64,000 bases of DNA from Rikenellaceae bacterium (GCA_015059735.1 SUZX01000004.1:98844-162843), one strand, 5' to 3'. Positions 25,685 through 34,915 are shown, counted from the stretch's first letter. Numbers and translations: made by a program. The notes: generated by a model from the sequence alone, not told the origin.

Positions 25685-28600
25685 TTATAAACCGATTCGG
25701 AGCGTCAAGGTAAATTGACGAGGTACCGGAGCAGCAACACCACCGGTGTTATAGAACTCGGGATCCTGACCATTGAGTTTCTTGTCGGCGTAGAGCAAGC
25801 AGAGGTTCGTCACTTGAAGTTTGAGCGACAACGATGCGAGACGAATCTTCGAAATGAGCGCTTTGGGGAAATCGTACGAGAGCGAGAGCTCTTTCAAGCG
25901 GATAAAGTCTCCCTTAGCGATACGTGCGGTCGAGTAGTTGTATGCGCTATATCCGTACGAAAGCGAACTGTTCTGTTGCAATTGACGTTTCGAGAGGATG
26001 GTGGGGATGTTTGTAACGTTCTCATCACCAGCAATCATCCAACGATTCTTGAACTCACGCGGATGGGCATCGAGGTCCGAATATTTGCTGTCGAATACAG
26101 GATTCAAACGAACAACATTACCAAACGAATAGGTCATGAAGACATTCAACTTCCAACCTTTGTATTGGAACATGTTACCGAAGCTACCCAAGTCGGTAGG
26201 ATCAACCGAACCCGAGTATACGAGGTTCTTGCGTAGGTTATTTTCGTCACGATCTTGGAAACTGAACGAATCGGACGTTACTTTACCTGCGGTATTGACG
26301 AGCATCGGCAAACCGTTCTCATTCAAACCTACATATTGGAACGAGAAGAGCGAACGGGCGGGATAGCCTTCCATCGTAAATCCGGTTCCGGAAACCAACG
26401 ACATCGCACGGGTCGAAGTTTCGAGTTTGGTAACTCGGTTGTTGATGTGCGAGTAGATGAAGTTCGTGGTCCAAGAGAAGTTCTTGGTTTGGATGTTTTT
26501 GGTTGTCAAACTGAGCTCGACACCATTGGATTTCATCTCGGCAACGTTACCATATTTCGAAGTCTCACCACCGATACCTTGTGTGGTAACGATACCGATA
26601 AGGTCGAAGTTGTTACGTTTGTACCAGTCGAAAGCCAAGTTGATGCGGTTGTTTGCCAAACCGATGTCAACACCGATGTTCAACTCATGCTTCTTCTCGT
26701 AGGTGAGCTGTGCATTTTCGAGGTCCGAAACGGTCAAACCGGATTCTCCATCACCGGTAGTCGGGCGCCACGGAGTGGTAGCCTCGATTACTGCCAACGA
26801 GTTGGTAACATACGAGGGACCGCGATCGGCCGTCAACGAATACGATGCTTTCAGCGTAAAGTGCGTCAAGGCAGGATTGAGTTTCTCGAAGAACTTCTCT
26901 TCGTGAGCATTCCATGCTCCGGAGATGTTCCACGTCGGCAACCAGCGTGCGCGCGAACTCTTACCCATTTTGTTGGTACCTTCATAACGGAGGGTTCCAT
27001 TGAGAGTATAACGTCCCTTGTACGAGTAGGTTCCATTGAAGAAGAATGCAGTTTCACGATAGAAGGTATCGCCGAGTGTATAGTATTTTGCCAAATCCTC
27101 GGCACCTTTCTTAAATACCAAATAGTCGTAGAAAGGTTCCATACCCATATCGTATTGAAGACCCCAACCGCGTGTCCAAGTGTTGTGACGGTCGATCTTG
27201 TTTACAGACATACCTCCATAGAGGTTGATGATATGTGCATCCTTGAAAGTTTTGTTGTAAGTTGCCGATACACGGAAGTCGTACGAGAGCATTTTGTTGT
27301 CGGTGCGCTCATAAATACCACCTTTGGGCAAGATAGATACCGGAATAGCATACGGATCATCCGGATCGGTGTAAAGATAGGGGTTTTTATTACGAACAAT
27401 TGTCGGCTCGGTTGTTCGGTATGCGATCGATTGGTTCGAAGACTCTGTGATATTGTGCTCCTGCGTGGAGGCTTGATACTTCACGGCTCCCAATACGGCC
27501 AAATCAAGTCCCGGAACGGGAGTCCACTTCAACTCTCCTTGGAATTTGGTCTCAACAACCGAAAGATCGATGTAGTTGTTGTTCAACTCATGAAGGATGT
27601 TAAACGGAGCGTAGTTACGCGTATAATACTCATCGGGATTAAGCGTACGTGCTGTGTTAAGAGCATAGGAGTAGGGGTTGATATCGAACTCACGTTTTAC
27701 CTCTCCGGTTACATAGTTGGTAGCAGCCGACAAGGTTCCGGGTGCTTTCTGTTTACGATACGAACCGTTGGTGATGATATTGAACGAGAGGTTCTTGAAG
27801 ATGTTAAACGACGCATTCAAGTTTGCCGTATAACGCTCTACTTTACTCATCTTTGTCCATCCCGGATCGAGCATTGCACTGATTGATGCATAGTAAGACG
27901 ATTTGTCGGTACCCGAAGAGAGGCTGACCGAGTGCGAGTGCATCACGTTGTTGTTGAACAGCGTGTTGAACCAGTTCGTGTTGCGGAACTCTGCGGCACG
28001 CAAATAAGCTGCACGGCCTGCATCATTGTTAGCAATCTGTCCGTTTGCGATCATTTGGTACATTTTACCAAATACACCGGTTTCGGAATCGGTAATGGTC
28101 TCGGCCAAGTTGAGCCAACCTTTCTTCTGCATGTCCATATACACCGACATCTGATCCTGAGAGTTCATGATGTTGAAGTTGTTGTACGACGGAATCATGC
28201 GATAGGTGAACTCACCTGTGTAGTTGATGGAGCTGACACCTGCACGACCGCGTTTGGTGGTGATAACGATCACACCGGCCATAGCGCGCGCACCATAAAT
28301 AGAGGTAGCGGAACCGTCTTTCAAGATGTTGAAGCTCTCGATGTCCTCGGCATTCAAACCTGCGATGGCAGAAGCGATAAGCGTTGAGGCGTCACCCGAA
28401 GAGAGTGCATCGGCATCGATGTCGATAATATCCTCCATGATCACACCATCGACAACCCACAACGGTTTCGAACTACCGTAAATTGACGTGGCACCACGTA
28501 CGCGGATCTTCGGAGCTGTACCGAATGTACCGGATACGTTTTGAACGGACACACCAGCCGAACGACCTTCCAAACCACGGCTGATATCGGCCAAACCCGA

Positions 28601-28993
28601 CAATTTTACATCGTCGGCGGTAAGTTGGTCGGCAGCTCCCGTAAAGAGACGACGGTCCATTTTGGTCATACCCGTCACCACTACCGTTTCCACCGTTTGG
28701 GCATCGGGTTGCAACGAAACTTTGATATTCGATGAAATAGCTACATCCTGCGTTTTGTAACCTACATAAGAGATTTGTAGCATATCACCATTGGCGGGGA
28801 TTCCTGTCAAGACAAATTCACCTTTTGCGTCAGTAGAAATGCCGACAGTTGGGCGATTTTTTACAACGATGGTTGCACCGATAATCGGCTCACCGTTTTC
28901 GTCAACGACGCGACCTTTCGCCGTTTTAGTTTGGGCTGTCGCTGTCATTATACTGAATATCGCCAAAAGCAGTAAAAAGCACCTGTTTATCAT
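25685..28993 (-). CDS. SusC/RagA-family TonB-linked outer membrane transporter
   Basis: The 1102-residue protein has a signal peptide (ending TATAQ). An N-terminal carboxypeptidase-regulatory-like beta domain follows (about 25-100; GRVVDENGEPIIGATI, ISYVGYKTQ). A TonB-box region VETVVVTG comes next, then the plug with KIRVRGATSIYGSSKPLWVVDG and ILKDGSATSIYGARAMAGVIVITTK, and the C-terminal barrel. It imports a ligand presented by its SusD partner using TonB energy. The start is the ATG at 28993; the longer open frame starts at TTG. It leads the operon. About 1 kb of non-coding DNA lies upstream, with two candidate promoters, one carrying a G9 tract in its spacer. No glycosidase or regulator gene is part of the locus. 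Confidence 0.95.
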   Translation of the reverse strand: MINRCFLLLLAIFSIMTATAQTKTAKGRVVDENGEPIIGATIVVKNRPTVGISTDAKGEFVLTGIPANGDMLQISYVGYKTQDVAISSNIKVSLQPDAQTVETVVVTGMTKMDRRLFTGAADQLTADDVKLSGLADISRGLEGRSAGVSVQNVSGTFGTAPKIRVRGATSIYGSSKPLWVVDGVIMEDIIDIDADALSSGDASTLIASAIAGLNAEDIESFNILKDGSATSIYGARAMAGVIVITTKRGRAGVSSINYTGEFTYRMIPSYNNFNIMNSQDQMSVYMDMQKKGWLNLAETITDSETGVFGKMYQMIANGQIANNDAGRAAYLRAAEFRNTNWFNTLFNNNVMHSHSVSLSSGTDKSSYYASISAMLDPGWTKMSKVERYTANLNASFNIFKNLSFNIITNGSYRKQKAPGTLSAATNYVTGEVKREFDINPYSYALNTARTLNPDEYYTRNYAPFNILHELNNNYIDLSVVETKFQGELKWTPVPGLDLAVLGAVKYQASTQEHNITESSNQSIAYRTTEPTIVRNKNPYLYTDPDDPYAIPVSILPKGGIYERTDNKMLSYDFRVSATYNKTFKDAHIINLYGGMSVNKIDRHNTWTRGWGLQYDMGMEPFYDYLVFKKGAEDLAKYYTLGDTFYRETAFFFNGTYSYKGRYTLNGTLRYEGTNKMGKSSRARWLPTWNISGAWNAHEEKFFEKLNPALTHFTLKASYSLTADRGPSYVTNSLAVIEATTPWRPTTGDGESGLTVSDLENAQLTYEKKHELNIGVDIGLANNRINLAFDWYKRNNFDLIGIVTTQGIGGETSKYGNVAEMKSNGVELSLTTKNIQTKNFSWTTNFIYSHINNRVTKLETSTRAMSLVSGTGFTMEGYPARSLFSFQYVGLNENGLPMLVNTAGKVTSDSFSFQDRDENNLRKNLVYSGSVDPTDLGSFGNMFQYKGWKLNVFMTYSFGNVVRLNPVFDSKYSDLDAHPREFKNRWMIAGDENVTNIPTILSKRQLQQNSSLSYGYSAYNYSTARIAKGDFIRLKELSLSYDFPKALISKIRLASLSLKLQVTNLCLLYADKKLNGQDPEFYNTGGVAAPVPRQFTLTLRIGL

Positions 28994-29304
28994 GGGCAAA
29001 AAAATAAAAAAATAAGAATTCCGTAAGTATTAATAACAAGATTAAGTGAAATACCGCTACCGGTAATTCATCAATCTGACTGAACAATTCCCCATGTCCA
29101 TTATAATTAGCGTCTTTCAAAGGGAATTTCTGCGACCATCAACCGACACAAACGCAAAATAACGGGCGATGAGGAGTGGTACATCGGAAAACTGCTTTCT
29201 GTGAGATGCGAGCGCGATGCGATTTGCGAGTAAGTATTGCGCTGACAGCGGAAAATAAAAAATAAACTCCAAAGAAAAAATAATGCAACAACCGCGTACG
29301 ACCC

Positions 29305-29330
29305 GCCAAGAATTGCCGCGCAATTTTGGC
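29305..29330 (-). repeat. Hairpin in the susC leader
   Basis: GCCAAGAATTG and CAATTTTGGC-type arms flank a CCGCG loop: an 11-bp stem with one mismatch (a wobble pair on the plus strand). If transcription starts near 29355, the hairpin lies about 25 bases into the mRNA. No T run follows, so it is not an ordinary terminator. Confidence 0.5.
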
Positions 29331-29361
29331 GTAGCACCCTCTAATACAATTTATTATCGAG

Positions 29362-29395
29362 CAAAAATACCCCCCCCCTATACCCATATAGGCAA
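29362..29395 (-). promoter_or_regulatory. Candidate susC promoter with G9 in its spacer
   Basis: On the minus strand a -33 TTG (29395-29393), a 23-base spacer ending in nine G residues and the -7 box TATTTTTG (29369-29362) form a promoter whose spacing is about 3 bases longer than the usual 19-21. Loss of G residues would bring it to the optimum. The start would lie about 360 bases before susC. Confidence 0.5.
29370..29378. repeat. C9/G9 homopolymer tract
   Basis: Nine consecutive C on the plus strand directly abut the -7 box TATTTTTG of the minus strand. Tracts this long are rare in this AT-rich region and are prone to slippage. Confidence 0.9.
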
Positions 29396-29487
29396 TAGCG
29401 GAATTATTTTTTGCAAAACAATTCACCGAGAAGAAAATTTGCTTACAATTTAGTTGCATTATTATGCTTTTAAGAGGATTGCAAAGA

Positions 29488-29518
29488 CAAATATAGTATA
29501 TATTTTTTATTAAACCAA
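29488..29518 (-). promoter_or_regulatory. Second, upstream candidate susC promoter
   Basis: On the minus strand a -33 TTG (29518-29516), a 20-base spacer and the -7 box TATATTTG (29495-29488) match the Bacteroidota consensus fully. The leader to susC would be about 490 bases, or the RNA may be something other than susC mRNA. Confidence 0.55.
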
Positions 29519-29725
29519 GAGTTTAAGTTTGTTTTTGGTAAAAATATTAAGAAATTCTGGAAAATTATTTATCAAACCGCTGCAATATTAAATTATTTTA
29601 CGAATGTTTTTTTGCTACTTTTACCCTCTGTACGCACAGCAAAGCCACATTTGCATTGGTGACTTTTTCGGATTTCTTGTTTTGAAAGGAAAATTTTTCT
29701 CCAATTAAAAAAAATGCACAAAAAT

Positions 29726-29735
29726 CCCCCCCCCC
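29726..29735. repeat. C10/G10 homopolymer tract
   Basis: Ten consecutive C on the plus strand follow CAAAAAT, the same left context as the C9 tract. On the minus strand the neighbour reads GATTTTTG, one base off a -7 box. No gene directly depends on it. Confidence 0.9.
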
Positions 29736-29951
29736 TAAAAATTAAGAAAAAAAAGCAAAAAAATAGTATTTTTTGGCGAATAAATATCGGCATGATTTTG
29801 CGATACGGGCAGACGACAATTGATCGGTGTTATACGAGATATATCGGACAATTTTACCGGCTTTTTTAAGTGTTTTTTCAAATTTTTTCAAAAATTTCAA
29901 AAAAAAGTGACTTTTTATCTGTTATTTTTTTCACAATTTGAAAAATCTATC

Positions 29952-29959
29952 TATCTTTG
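29952..29959 (+). promoter_or_regulatory. -7 box of pckA
   Basis: TATCTTTG matches TAnnTTTG; transcription would start about 65-70 bases before the pckA ATG. A TTG at 29938-29940 is too close to be the -33 element. Confidence 0.6.
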
Positions 29960-30034
29960 TAACATCCGAAATATGCACGTTCTTTGCTGTTTGGATATGT
30001 AAAAGAAAGAGGTTTTTATATAAATAATAGTATT

Positions 30035-31642
30035 ATGAACAAATTAGATTTGCAAAAGTATGGCATCTCGGGAGCTACCGAGATTGTTTACAATCCCTCG
30101 TACGACGAATTGTTCCGCGAGGAGACCAAAGAAGGTTTGACCGGTTTTGACAAAGGTCAGTTAACCGAAATGGGTGCTGTAAATGTAATGACAGGTGTTT
30201 ACACCGGTCGTTCACCCAAAGACAAGTTCTTCGTAATGGACGACACCACGAAAGATACGATCTGGTGGACTTCGGAGGAGTACAAAAACGACAACAAGCC
30301 CCTCTCGCAAGAGTCGTGGAACGCCTTGAAAAAACTTGCAGGCGATGAGTTGTCAAACAAAAAGCTCTATGTGGTTGACACATTCTGCGGCGCCAATGAA
30401 AATTCGCGTTTGAAGATCCGTTTCATCATGGAGGTAGCTTGGCAGGCTCACTTTGTGAAGAATATGTTCATCCGTCCGACCGACGCAGAGTTGGAGGTAT
30501 ATGGAGAGCCCGATTTCGTGGTATTGAACGCGTCGAAAGCCAAAGTTGAGAACTACAAAGAATTGGGGTTGAACTCGGAGACTGCTGTTGTCTTCAACCT
30601 CACCGAAAAGATGCAGGTAATCATCAACACTTGGTATGGTGGTGAGATGAAGAAAGGTATGTTCTCCTACATGAACTACCTGCTTCCGCTCAAAGGCATG
30701 GCCTCGATGCACTGCTCGGCAAATACCAACGAGAAGGGCGAAACGGCAATCTTCTTCGGATTGTCGGGTACAGGTAAAACCACCCTTTCGACCGACCCGA
30801 AACGTCAGTTGATTGGTGACGACGAGCACGGCTGGGACGACGACGGTGTGTTCAACTTTGAGGGCGGCTGCTACGCCAAAGTTATCAACCTCTCGAAAGA
30901 GAACGAGCCCGATATTTGGAATGCAATCCGTCGCAACGCGCTATTGGAGAACGTTACCGTTGACGAAAACGGCAAAATCGATTTCGCCGACAAATCGGTT
31001 ACCGAGAATACACGTGTTTCCTACCCGATCTACCACATCGACAATATCGTGAAACCCGTATCGAAGGCTCCGGCTGCTAAGAAGGTGATCTTCCTTTCGG
31101 CCGATGCATTTGGCGTGTTACCTCCGGTTTCGATTTTGACTCCCGAGCAGACCAAATACTACTTCTTGTCGGGCTTTACCGCCAAGTTGGCCGGTACGGA
31201 GCGTGGTATTACCGAGCCTACTCCGACTTTCTCGGCCTGCTTCGGTGCCGCATTCCTCTCGCTGCACCCCACCAAATACGGCGAAGAGTTGGTGAAGAAG
31301 ATGCAGCAGTCGGGAGCAACAGCATACCTCGTGAACACCGGTTGGAACGGTACCGGCAAACGTATCTCGATTAAAGATACACGCGGTATCATCGATGCTA
31401 TCCTCGACGGCTCGATTGACAAAGCTCCGACCAAACAGATCCCGATGTTCGATTTCAAAGTACCGACCGCATTGCCGGGCGTAGATCCTGCTATCCTCGA
31501 TCCGCGTGACACCTACGCCGACGCTACCGAGTGGGAAGTAAAAGCAAAAGACCTTGCCGGCCGTTTCGTGAAGAACTTCACAAAGTTCACAGGCAACGAA
31601 GAGGGCAAGAGCCTTGTAGCTGCTGGTCCGAAAGTGGAGTAA
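30035..31642 (+). CDS. pckA: Phosphoenolpyruvate carboxykinase (ATP)
   Basis: The 535-residue enzyme shows [13 protein letters not shown] in the N-terminal part, the P-loop [16 protein letters not shown] (near residue 248) and the metal site [21 protein letters not shown]. The segment [13 protein letters not shown] follows. It interconverts oxaloacetate and phosphoenolpyruvate with ATP; in anaerobic Bacteroidota it mostly runs in the carboxylating direction to feed succinate and propionate formation. The ATG at 30035 is preferred to one at 29984 because it opens the conserved [10 protein letters not shown] start. Two hairpin terminators follow. Confidence 0.97.
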   Translation: MNKLDLQKYGISGATEIVYNPSYDELFREETKEGLTGFDKGQLTEMGAVNVMTGVYTGRSPKDKFFVMDDTTKDTIWWTSEEYKNDNKPLSQESWNALKKLAGDELSNKKLYVVDTFCGANENSRLKIRFIMEVAWQAHFVKNMFIRPTDAELEVYGEPDFVVLNASKAKVENYKELGLNSETAVVFNLTEKMQVIINTWYGGEMKKGMFSYMNYLLPLKGMASMHCSANTNEKGETAIFFGLSGTGKTTLSTDPKRQLIGDDEHGWDDDGVFNFEGGCYAKVINLSKENEPDIWNAIRRNALLENVTVDENGKIDFADKSVTENTRVSYPIYHIDNIVKPVSKAPAAKKVIFLSADAFGVLPPVSILTPEQTKYYFLSGFTAKLAGTERGITEPTPTFSACFGAAFLSLHPTKYGEELVKKMQQSGATAYLVNTGWNGTGKRISIKDTRGIIDAILDGSIDKAPTKQIPMFDFKVPTALPGVDPAILDPRDTYADATEWEVKAKDLAGRFVKNFTKFTGNEEGKSLVAAGPKVE

Positions 31643-31656
31643 TGCAGATGGACAAA

Positions 31657-31683
31657 ATCGGGAGAGCGTTTGACTCTCCCGAT
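31657..31683. terminator. First hairpin after pckA
   Basis: A 10-bp stem (ATCGGGAGAG with CTCTCCCGAT) and a 7-base loop; the tail is not T-rich on the plus side, while A/T on the minus side could serve read-through from the other strand. Confidence 0.5.
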
Positions 31684-31692
31684 CCCAATAAA

Positions 31693-31719
31693 AAACCGGA
31701 TGAAGATCTCATCCGGTTT
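31693..31719. terminator. Second, bidirectional terminator after pckA
   Basis: A stem AAACCGGATGA...TCATCCGGTTT with an A run before and a T run after lies between convergent pckA and the TamL-like gene. Confidence 0.85.
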
Positions 31720-31742
31720 TTCAATATGTAAGAATAGAGCAA

Positions 31743-34121
31743 TCAGAACGGATATCCCACACCGAAATTCAGTGCCGTATTCTTCCAGCGGAAATTGTGA
31801 ATCCAACGTTCTCCGGCCGGATTATTCGGGTTATGCAACTGAATACCCCAATCGAGACGCAATACAGCAAATTTAATATCAAAACGCAACCCTATTCCTG
31901 TATTGAATCCCAACTGCTTATAAAAATCCCGTAAATAGAAGACCCCTTCGTTGGAGTATTGCTCTGGATCACTCTTCAAGAACCAAATATTTCCCGCATC
32001 GAGGAAAGTTGCACCATGAATAATTCCCCAAATCGGGAATCGAAACTCCAAATTAGCCTCCAACTTCATATCTCCTAACTGCGAAGGATAAGCCGTATCG
32101 GGACGCGGCACCGACCCCGGACCGAGTGTTCGAGGCGTCCAACCTCGCATGCTGTTGCTGCCTCCGGCATAGAACAAGCGGTCAAACGGCACGGAGGTAG
32201 AGTTCCCATAAGCCATCGCCACACCGCCATAAAGACGCCCTGCCAAAGCTGTTTTCTCTCCCAACATGATTTTGCGGCTAAGACTCAAATCCGCACGGAA
32301 ATATTGCGAATAACGGATTTTGAAAATCGTATAATACCGATCCGAAGCATCGCCCGTCGGCGATGAAAACAAATGAGCAAAGCCATCAAGCAGGTTACCC
32401 GCAGTTTCGGCATTGAACCGGATAACGGTGGCATTACCTCCCAAATTCTTCATCTGGTTATTGTAACTGTATCCAAAGGTTAGACCGGCAATGAATTGCG
32501 TTTTATAACTGTTTTTCAGATAAAGGTTGTTGGTGTCGGCCAAAAAATCGGGATCGAGATAGCTCACATCGACCACATTGATATCTATGGGTCGCAACGA
32601 GAACGATGAATAACGCGAATCGGTCCACTGATAGGTCAAACCGGCACTCGAAAGCGATCGTTTATAGTAAGGTCTATCTTGGAAATTGATCGAGAGTTCC
32701 AATTTGGTCTTCGGCTGATTTACCGAACGATAGCGCGAAGTTCGCCAAGGTACCAAGAATCGGGGAAAAGTTAAACTTGTTGATACTCCAAACTCAGTAG
32801 CCTGTCGTTTCTTTGCATCTCGCCCCTTCATAAATTCATATCCCACTGCAAATGAGACATCAAACGCCTCAGCACCTCGAAAGATATTGCGATTCTGATA
32901 ACCGACCGTCGCCTTTAATCCATAGAAACTCGACGTGGTACTACCCTCCAAATCAACCTTAAAGCTCTGTTTAAGCGTCGGTGTACAATATATGTTGCAG
33001 GTCAAATAACCCTCTTTCAAATAACGTACCTTCGTAGAATCGCGCGTAGCTCCGACATACGAGATATAATCGGTAACTTCGGCAGCCCTCGGTTGCTCGA
33101 CAAAAGCCACGCGGGTACTTTTGAAATACCCCAACGACATCAAATCGGTATAGGTTCTATTTACCTGTGCCGAGTTATAAATATAGTTGGGATAGAGCGG
33201 AATCGCCTGCCGCAGGATCTGCGGACGCAGATTCGGCCGTCCGTTGCTGACGATATTCAATCCTCGGAAATAGGTGGTATCCAACTTGGTAGTTCCCTTC
33301 TCGGTTTCGATCTTCATGGGATCGTAGTCGGTATAGACATTGATTCGATCGATCCGATAAATCATATTATTCTCTCGCTCAGGCTGCCCTTGATCGTTGT
33401 AGCCCGTAAGGTGCTGTTTTATGACCACCGCAACATCGACACGTCGGTTTCCACCTAACGTATCGACCACATATTCGATATTATTGACCGTAAAATTAAA
33501 ATACCCGCGTTCGCGTAAATGGGCAGTAATCCGCTCACGCTCACGATCAAGTACCGAAATATCGAATATGTTACCGCTTCGGAGCAACGTATTTGCCGTA
33601 TCGGGAAGAATCAACGGTTCGAGACTTTTATCTCGGAATTCATAAGAGATCGAATCGATCCTATAAGGTTCATGTTGCACGGTTCGATAGGCCACCCGAG
33701 CCCGTTTTCGACGCGAAGTCGTATCGATCTCGAAGAAAGCCTGTGACGAGAAAAATCCCCGAGAATTCATATAAATTTTCAAATTCTCGGCGCTCTTTTG
33801 AGTCAATCCCATATCCAGCAGGACCGGAGCTTCACCAATGCGACGCTTCCAATTATTCCAGCGATTCTGCTTTGCCGGATTCGCCTGCTCATAGAGCCAA
33901 ACATAGAAATTGGTTCCTAACAAGCGTTTGTTGGGGGTCTGTCGCACATATTTCTCCAAATCATCCGCCATAATTCGCTCTTTGCGAGGCGTATTCTGAT
34001 CATCTTCGATTGTCACCCGTTGCAACAGATAGTGTCCTTCGGGAATATAGCGCGTAACGCTACACGCACCAGCGACAACTCCCAGCAGCACTACCGCCAA
34101 AAGTTTCACTATCCGCTGCAT
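31743..34121 (-). CDS. TamL-like BamA/TamA-family outer membrane lipoprotein
   Basis: The 792-residue protein starts with a lipoprotein signal (LLGVVAGAC, lipid Cys20) followed by SVTRYIPEGHYLL. POTRA-like repeats come next (for example SGNIFDISVLDRERERITAHLRERGYFNF). A C-terminal BamA-type barrel (about 390-792) contains FYAGGSNSMRGW and the end NTALNFGVGYPF. A lipid-anchored TamA-like barrel is known in Bacteroidota as TamL; it is thought to help insert outer-membrane proteins or lipids. The usual tamB partner is not in this window. The ATG at 34121 begins the signal; the longer frame starts at GTG. It follows the nitroreductase gene by 47 bases, so both may share a transcript. Confidence 0.85.
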   Translation of the reverse strand: MQRIVKLLAVVLLGVVAGACSVTRYIPEGHYLLQRVTIEDDQNTPRKERIMADDLEKYVRQTPNKRLLGTNFYVWLYEQANPAKQNRWNNWKRRIGEAPVLLDMGLTQKSAENLKIYMNSRGFFSSQAFFEIDTTSRRKRARVAYRTVQHEPYRIDSISYEFRDKSLEPLILPDTANTLLRSGNIFDISVLDRERERITAHLRERGYFNFTVNNIEYVVDTLGGNRRVDVAVVIKQHLTGYNDQGQPERENNMIYRIDRINVYTDYDPMKIETEKGTTKLDTTYFRGLNIVSNGRPNLRPQILRQAIPLYPNYIYNSAQVNRTYTDLMSLGYFKSTRVAFVEQPRAAEVTDYISYVGATRDSTKVRYLKEGYLTCNIYCTPTLKQSFKVDLEGSTTSSFYGLKATVGYQNRNIFRGAEAFDVSFAVGYEFMKGRDAKKRQATEFGVSTSLTFPRFLVPWRTSRYRSVNQPKTKLELSINFQDRPYYKRSLSSAGLTYQWTDSRYSSFSLRPIDINVVDVSYLDPDFLADTNNLYLKNSYKTQFIAGLTFGYSYNNQMKNLGGNATVIRFNAETAGNLLDGFAHLFSSPTGDASDRYYTIFKIRYSQYFRADLSLSRKIMLGEKTALAGRLYGGVAMAYGNSTSVPFDRLFYAGGSNSMRGWTPRTLGPGSVPRPDTAYPSQLGDMKLEANLEFRFPIWGIIHGATFLDAGNIWFLKSDPEQYSNEGVFYLRDFYKQLGFNTGIGLRFDIKFAVLRLDWGIQLHNPNNPAGERWIHNFRWKNTALNFGVGYPF

Positions 34122-34168
34122 ACGTCCTATTTTCCAAAATGCGAACACGGGAAACTACATTTCGATGA

Positions 34169-34915
34169 TTATTGATTGAAAAAACCTTTCTCTTTAAGCA
34201 ACTCCAAATAAGAGGCCGAGATTGCTAAATTATCTTTACGCACATAACGTCTTTGGGTAAAAATCTGCGCCAAATTGGGCAATCCGTTCTCTTTCAACAA
34301 CTGCTTGGTCAATTCCGACTCTTCTCGCTCAGCCCAAAGTTCGTCGATCTCGGCAGCAGTATAATCGGCATATTTCTCATAATGCACCACCGCATCGAGT
34401 GGCAGGCGATCTGTCAATTCCGGTGACTCATCGGGATACCCCAAAACAATAGTCGTCAGCGGAACAACTCCCTTCGGAAGATCCAGCACACGGCAGATCT
34501 CTCCGGCAGTATAGATCGTGGTGCCGAGATAACAGAGCCCCAAGCCGTGCATTTCAGCCTCTATCGCCAAATTCTGCGCAGCCAACAACGCATCGGTTGC
34601 AGCATTGAGAAACCACGCAAAATTGTCGTAGGCAGGGTCGGCTTCACGCTGTTCGCACCACATTGTAAATCGGTGAATATCTGCGCATATTGTCACCACA
34701 CACGGAGCTTCACGCACCATCGGCTGATTAAAATGGCAAGGCGAGAGTTGTTCGCGCAAAGCGGCATCTCGCGTTACAATCAGCGAATAGAGTTGCATAT
34801 TGCCACAGGTCGAGGCGCGAACAGCTGCCGCTAAAATATCGGCAAGGACCTCTTCCGGAATGGGAGTGGATTTGAATTTACGAATCGACCGGTGTTTGAA
34901 AAGCAGGCTCTTCAT
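34169..34915 (-). CDS. Nitroreductase-family FMN oxidoreductase
   Basis: The 248-residue protein opens with FKHRSIRKFKSTPIPEEVLADIL and STCGNMQLYSLIV, the FMN-binding start of the nitroreductase family, followed by GLGLCYLGTTI and the C-terminal basic tail. The length and the C-terminal extension resemble NfsA/FRP-type NADPH-dependent enzymes. It reduces nitro compounds, quinones or flavins in the cytoplasm; the natural substrate is unknown. It lies upstream of the TamL-like gene and is divergent from dapF, with a possible -7 box at 34990-34997. Confidence 0.85.
   Translation of the reverse strand: MKSLLFKHRSIRKFKSTPIPEEVLADILAAAVRASTCGNMQLYSLIVTRDAALREQLSPCHFNQPMVREAPCVVTICADIHRFTMWCEQREADPAYDNFAWFLNAATDALLAAQNLAIEAEMHGLGLCYLGTTIYTAGEICRVLDLPKGVVPLTTIVLGYPDESPELTDRLPLDAVVHYEKYADYTAAEIDELWAEREESELTKQLLKENGLPNLAQIFTQRRYVRKDNLAISASYLELLKEKGFFNQ

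Larger units (their letters stand above)
28994..30034. other. Long AT-rich intergenic region between susC and pckA
   Basis: About 1,040 bases between divergent genes hold no convincing coding sequence; the short open frames are low-complexity. Visible elements are two candidate minus-strand promoters for susC (29362-29395 and 29488-29518), C9 and C10 tracts (29370-29378, 29726-29735), a hairpin in the susC leader (29305-29330) and a plus-strand -7 box for pckA (29952-29959). The part from about 29500 to 29950 is almost pure A/T apart from the C10 tract. A small RNA cannot be excluded. Confidence 0.6.

Noticed and set aside
26255..27886. A 543-residue open frame on the plus strand opposite susC
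   Set aside because: It is antisense to a clear SusC gene and has no signal, domain or promoter of its own.
29139..29459. A 106-residue minus-strand open frame in the susC leader
   Set aside because: It spans the G9 tract and the candidate -7 box and has no family resemblance; the sequence looks regulatory.
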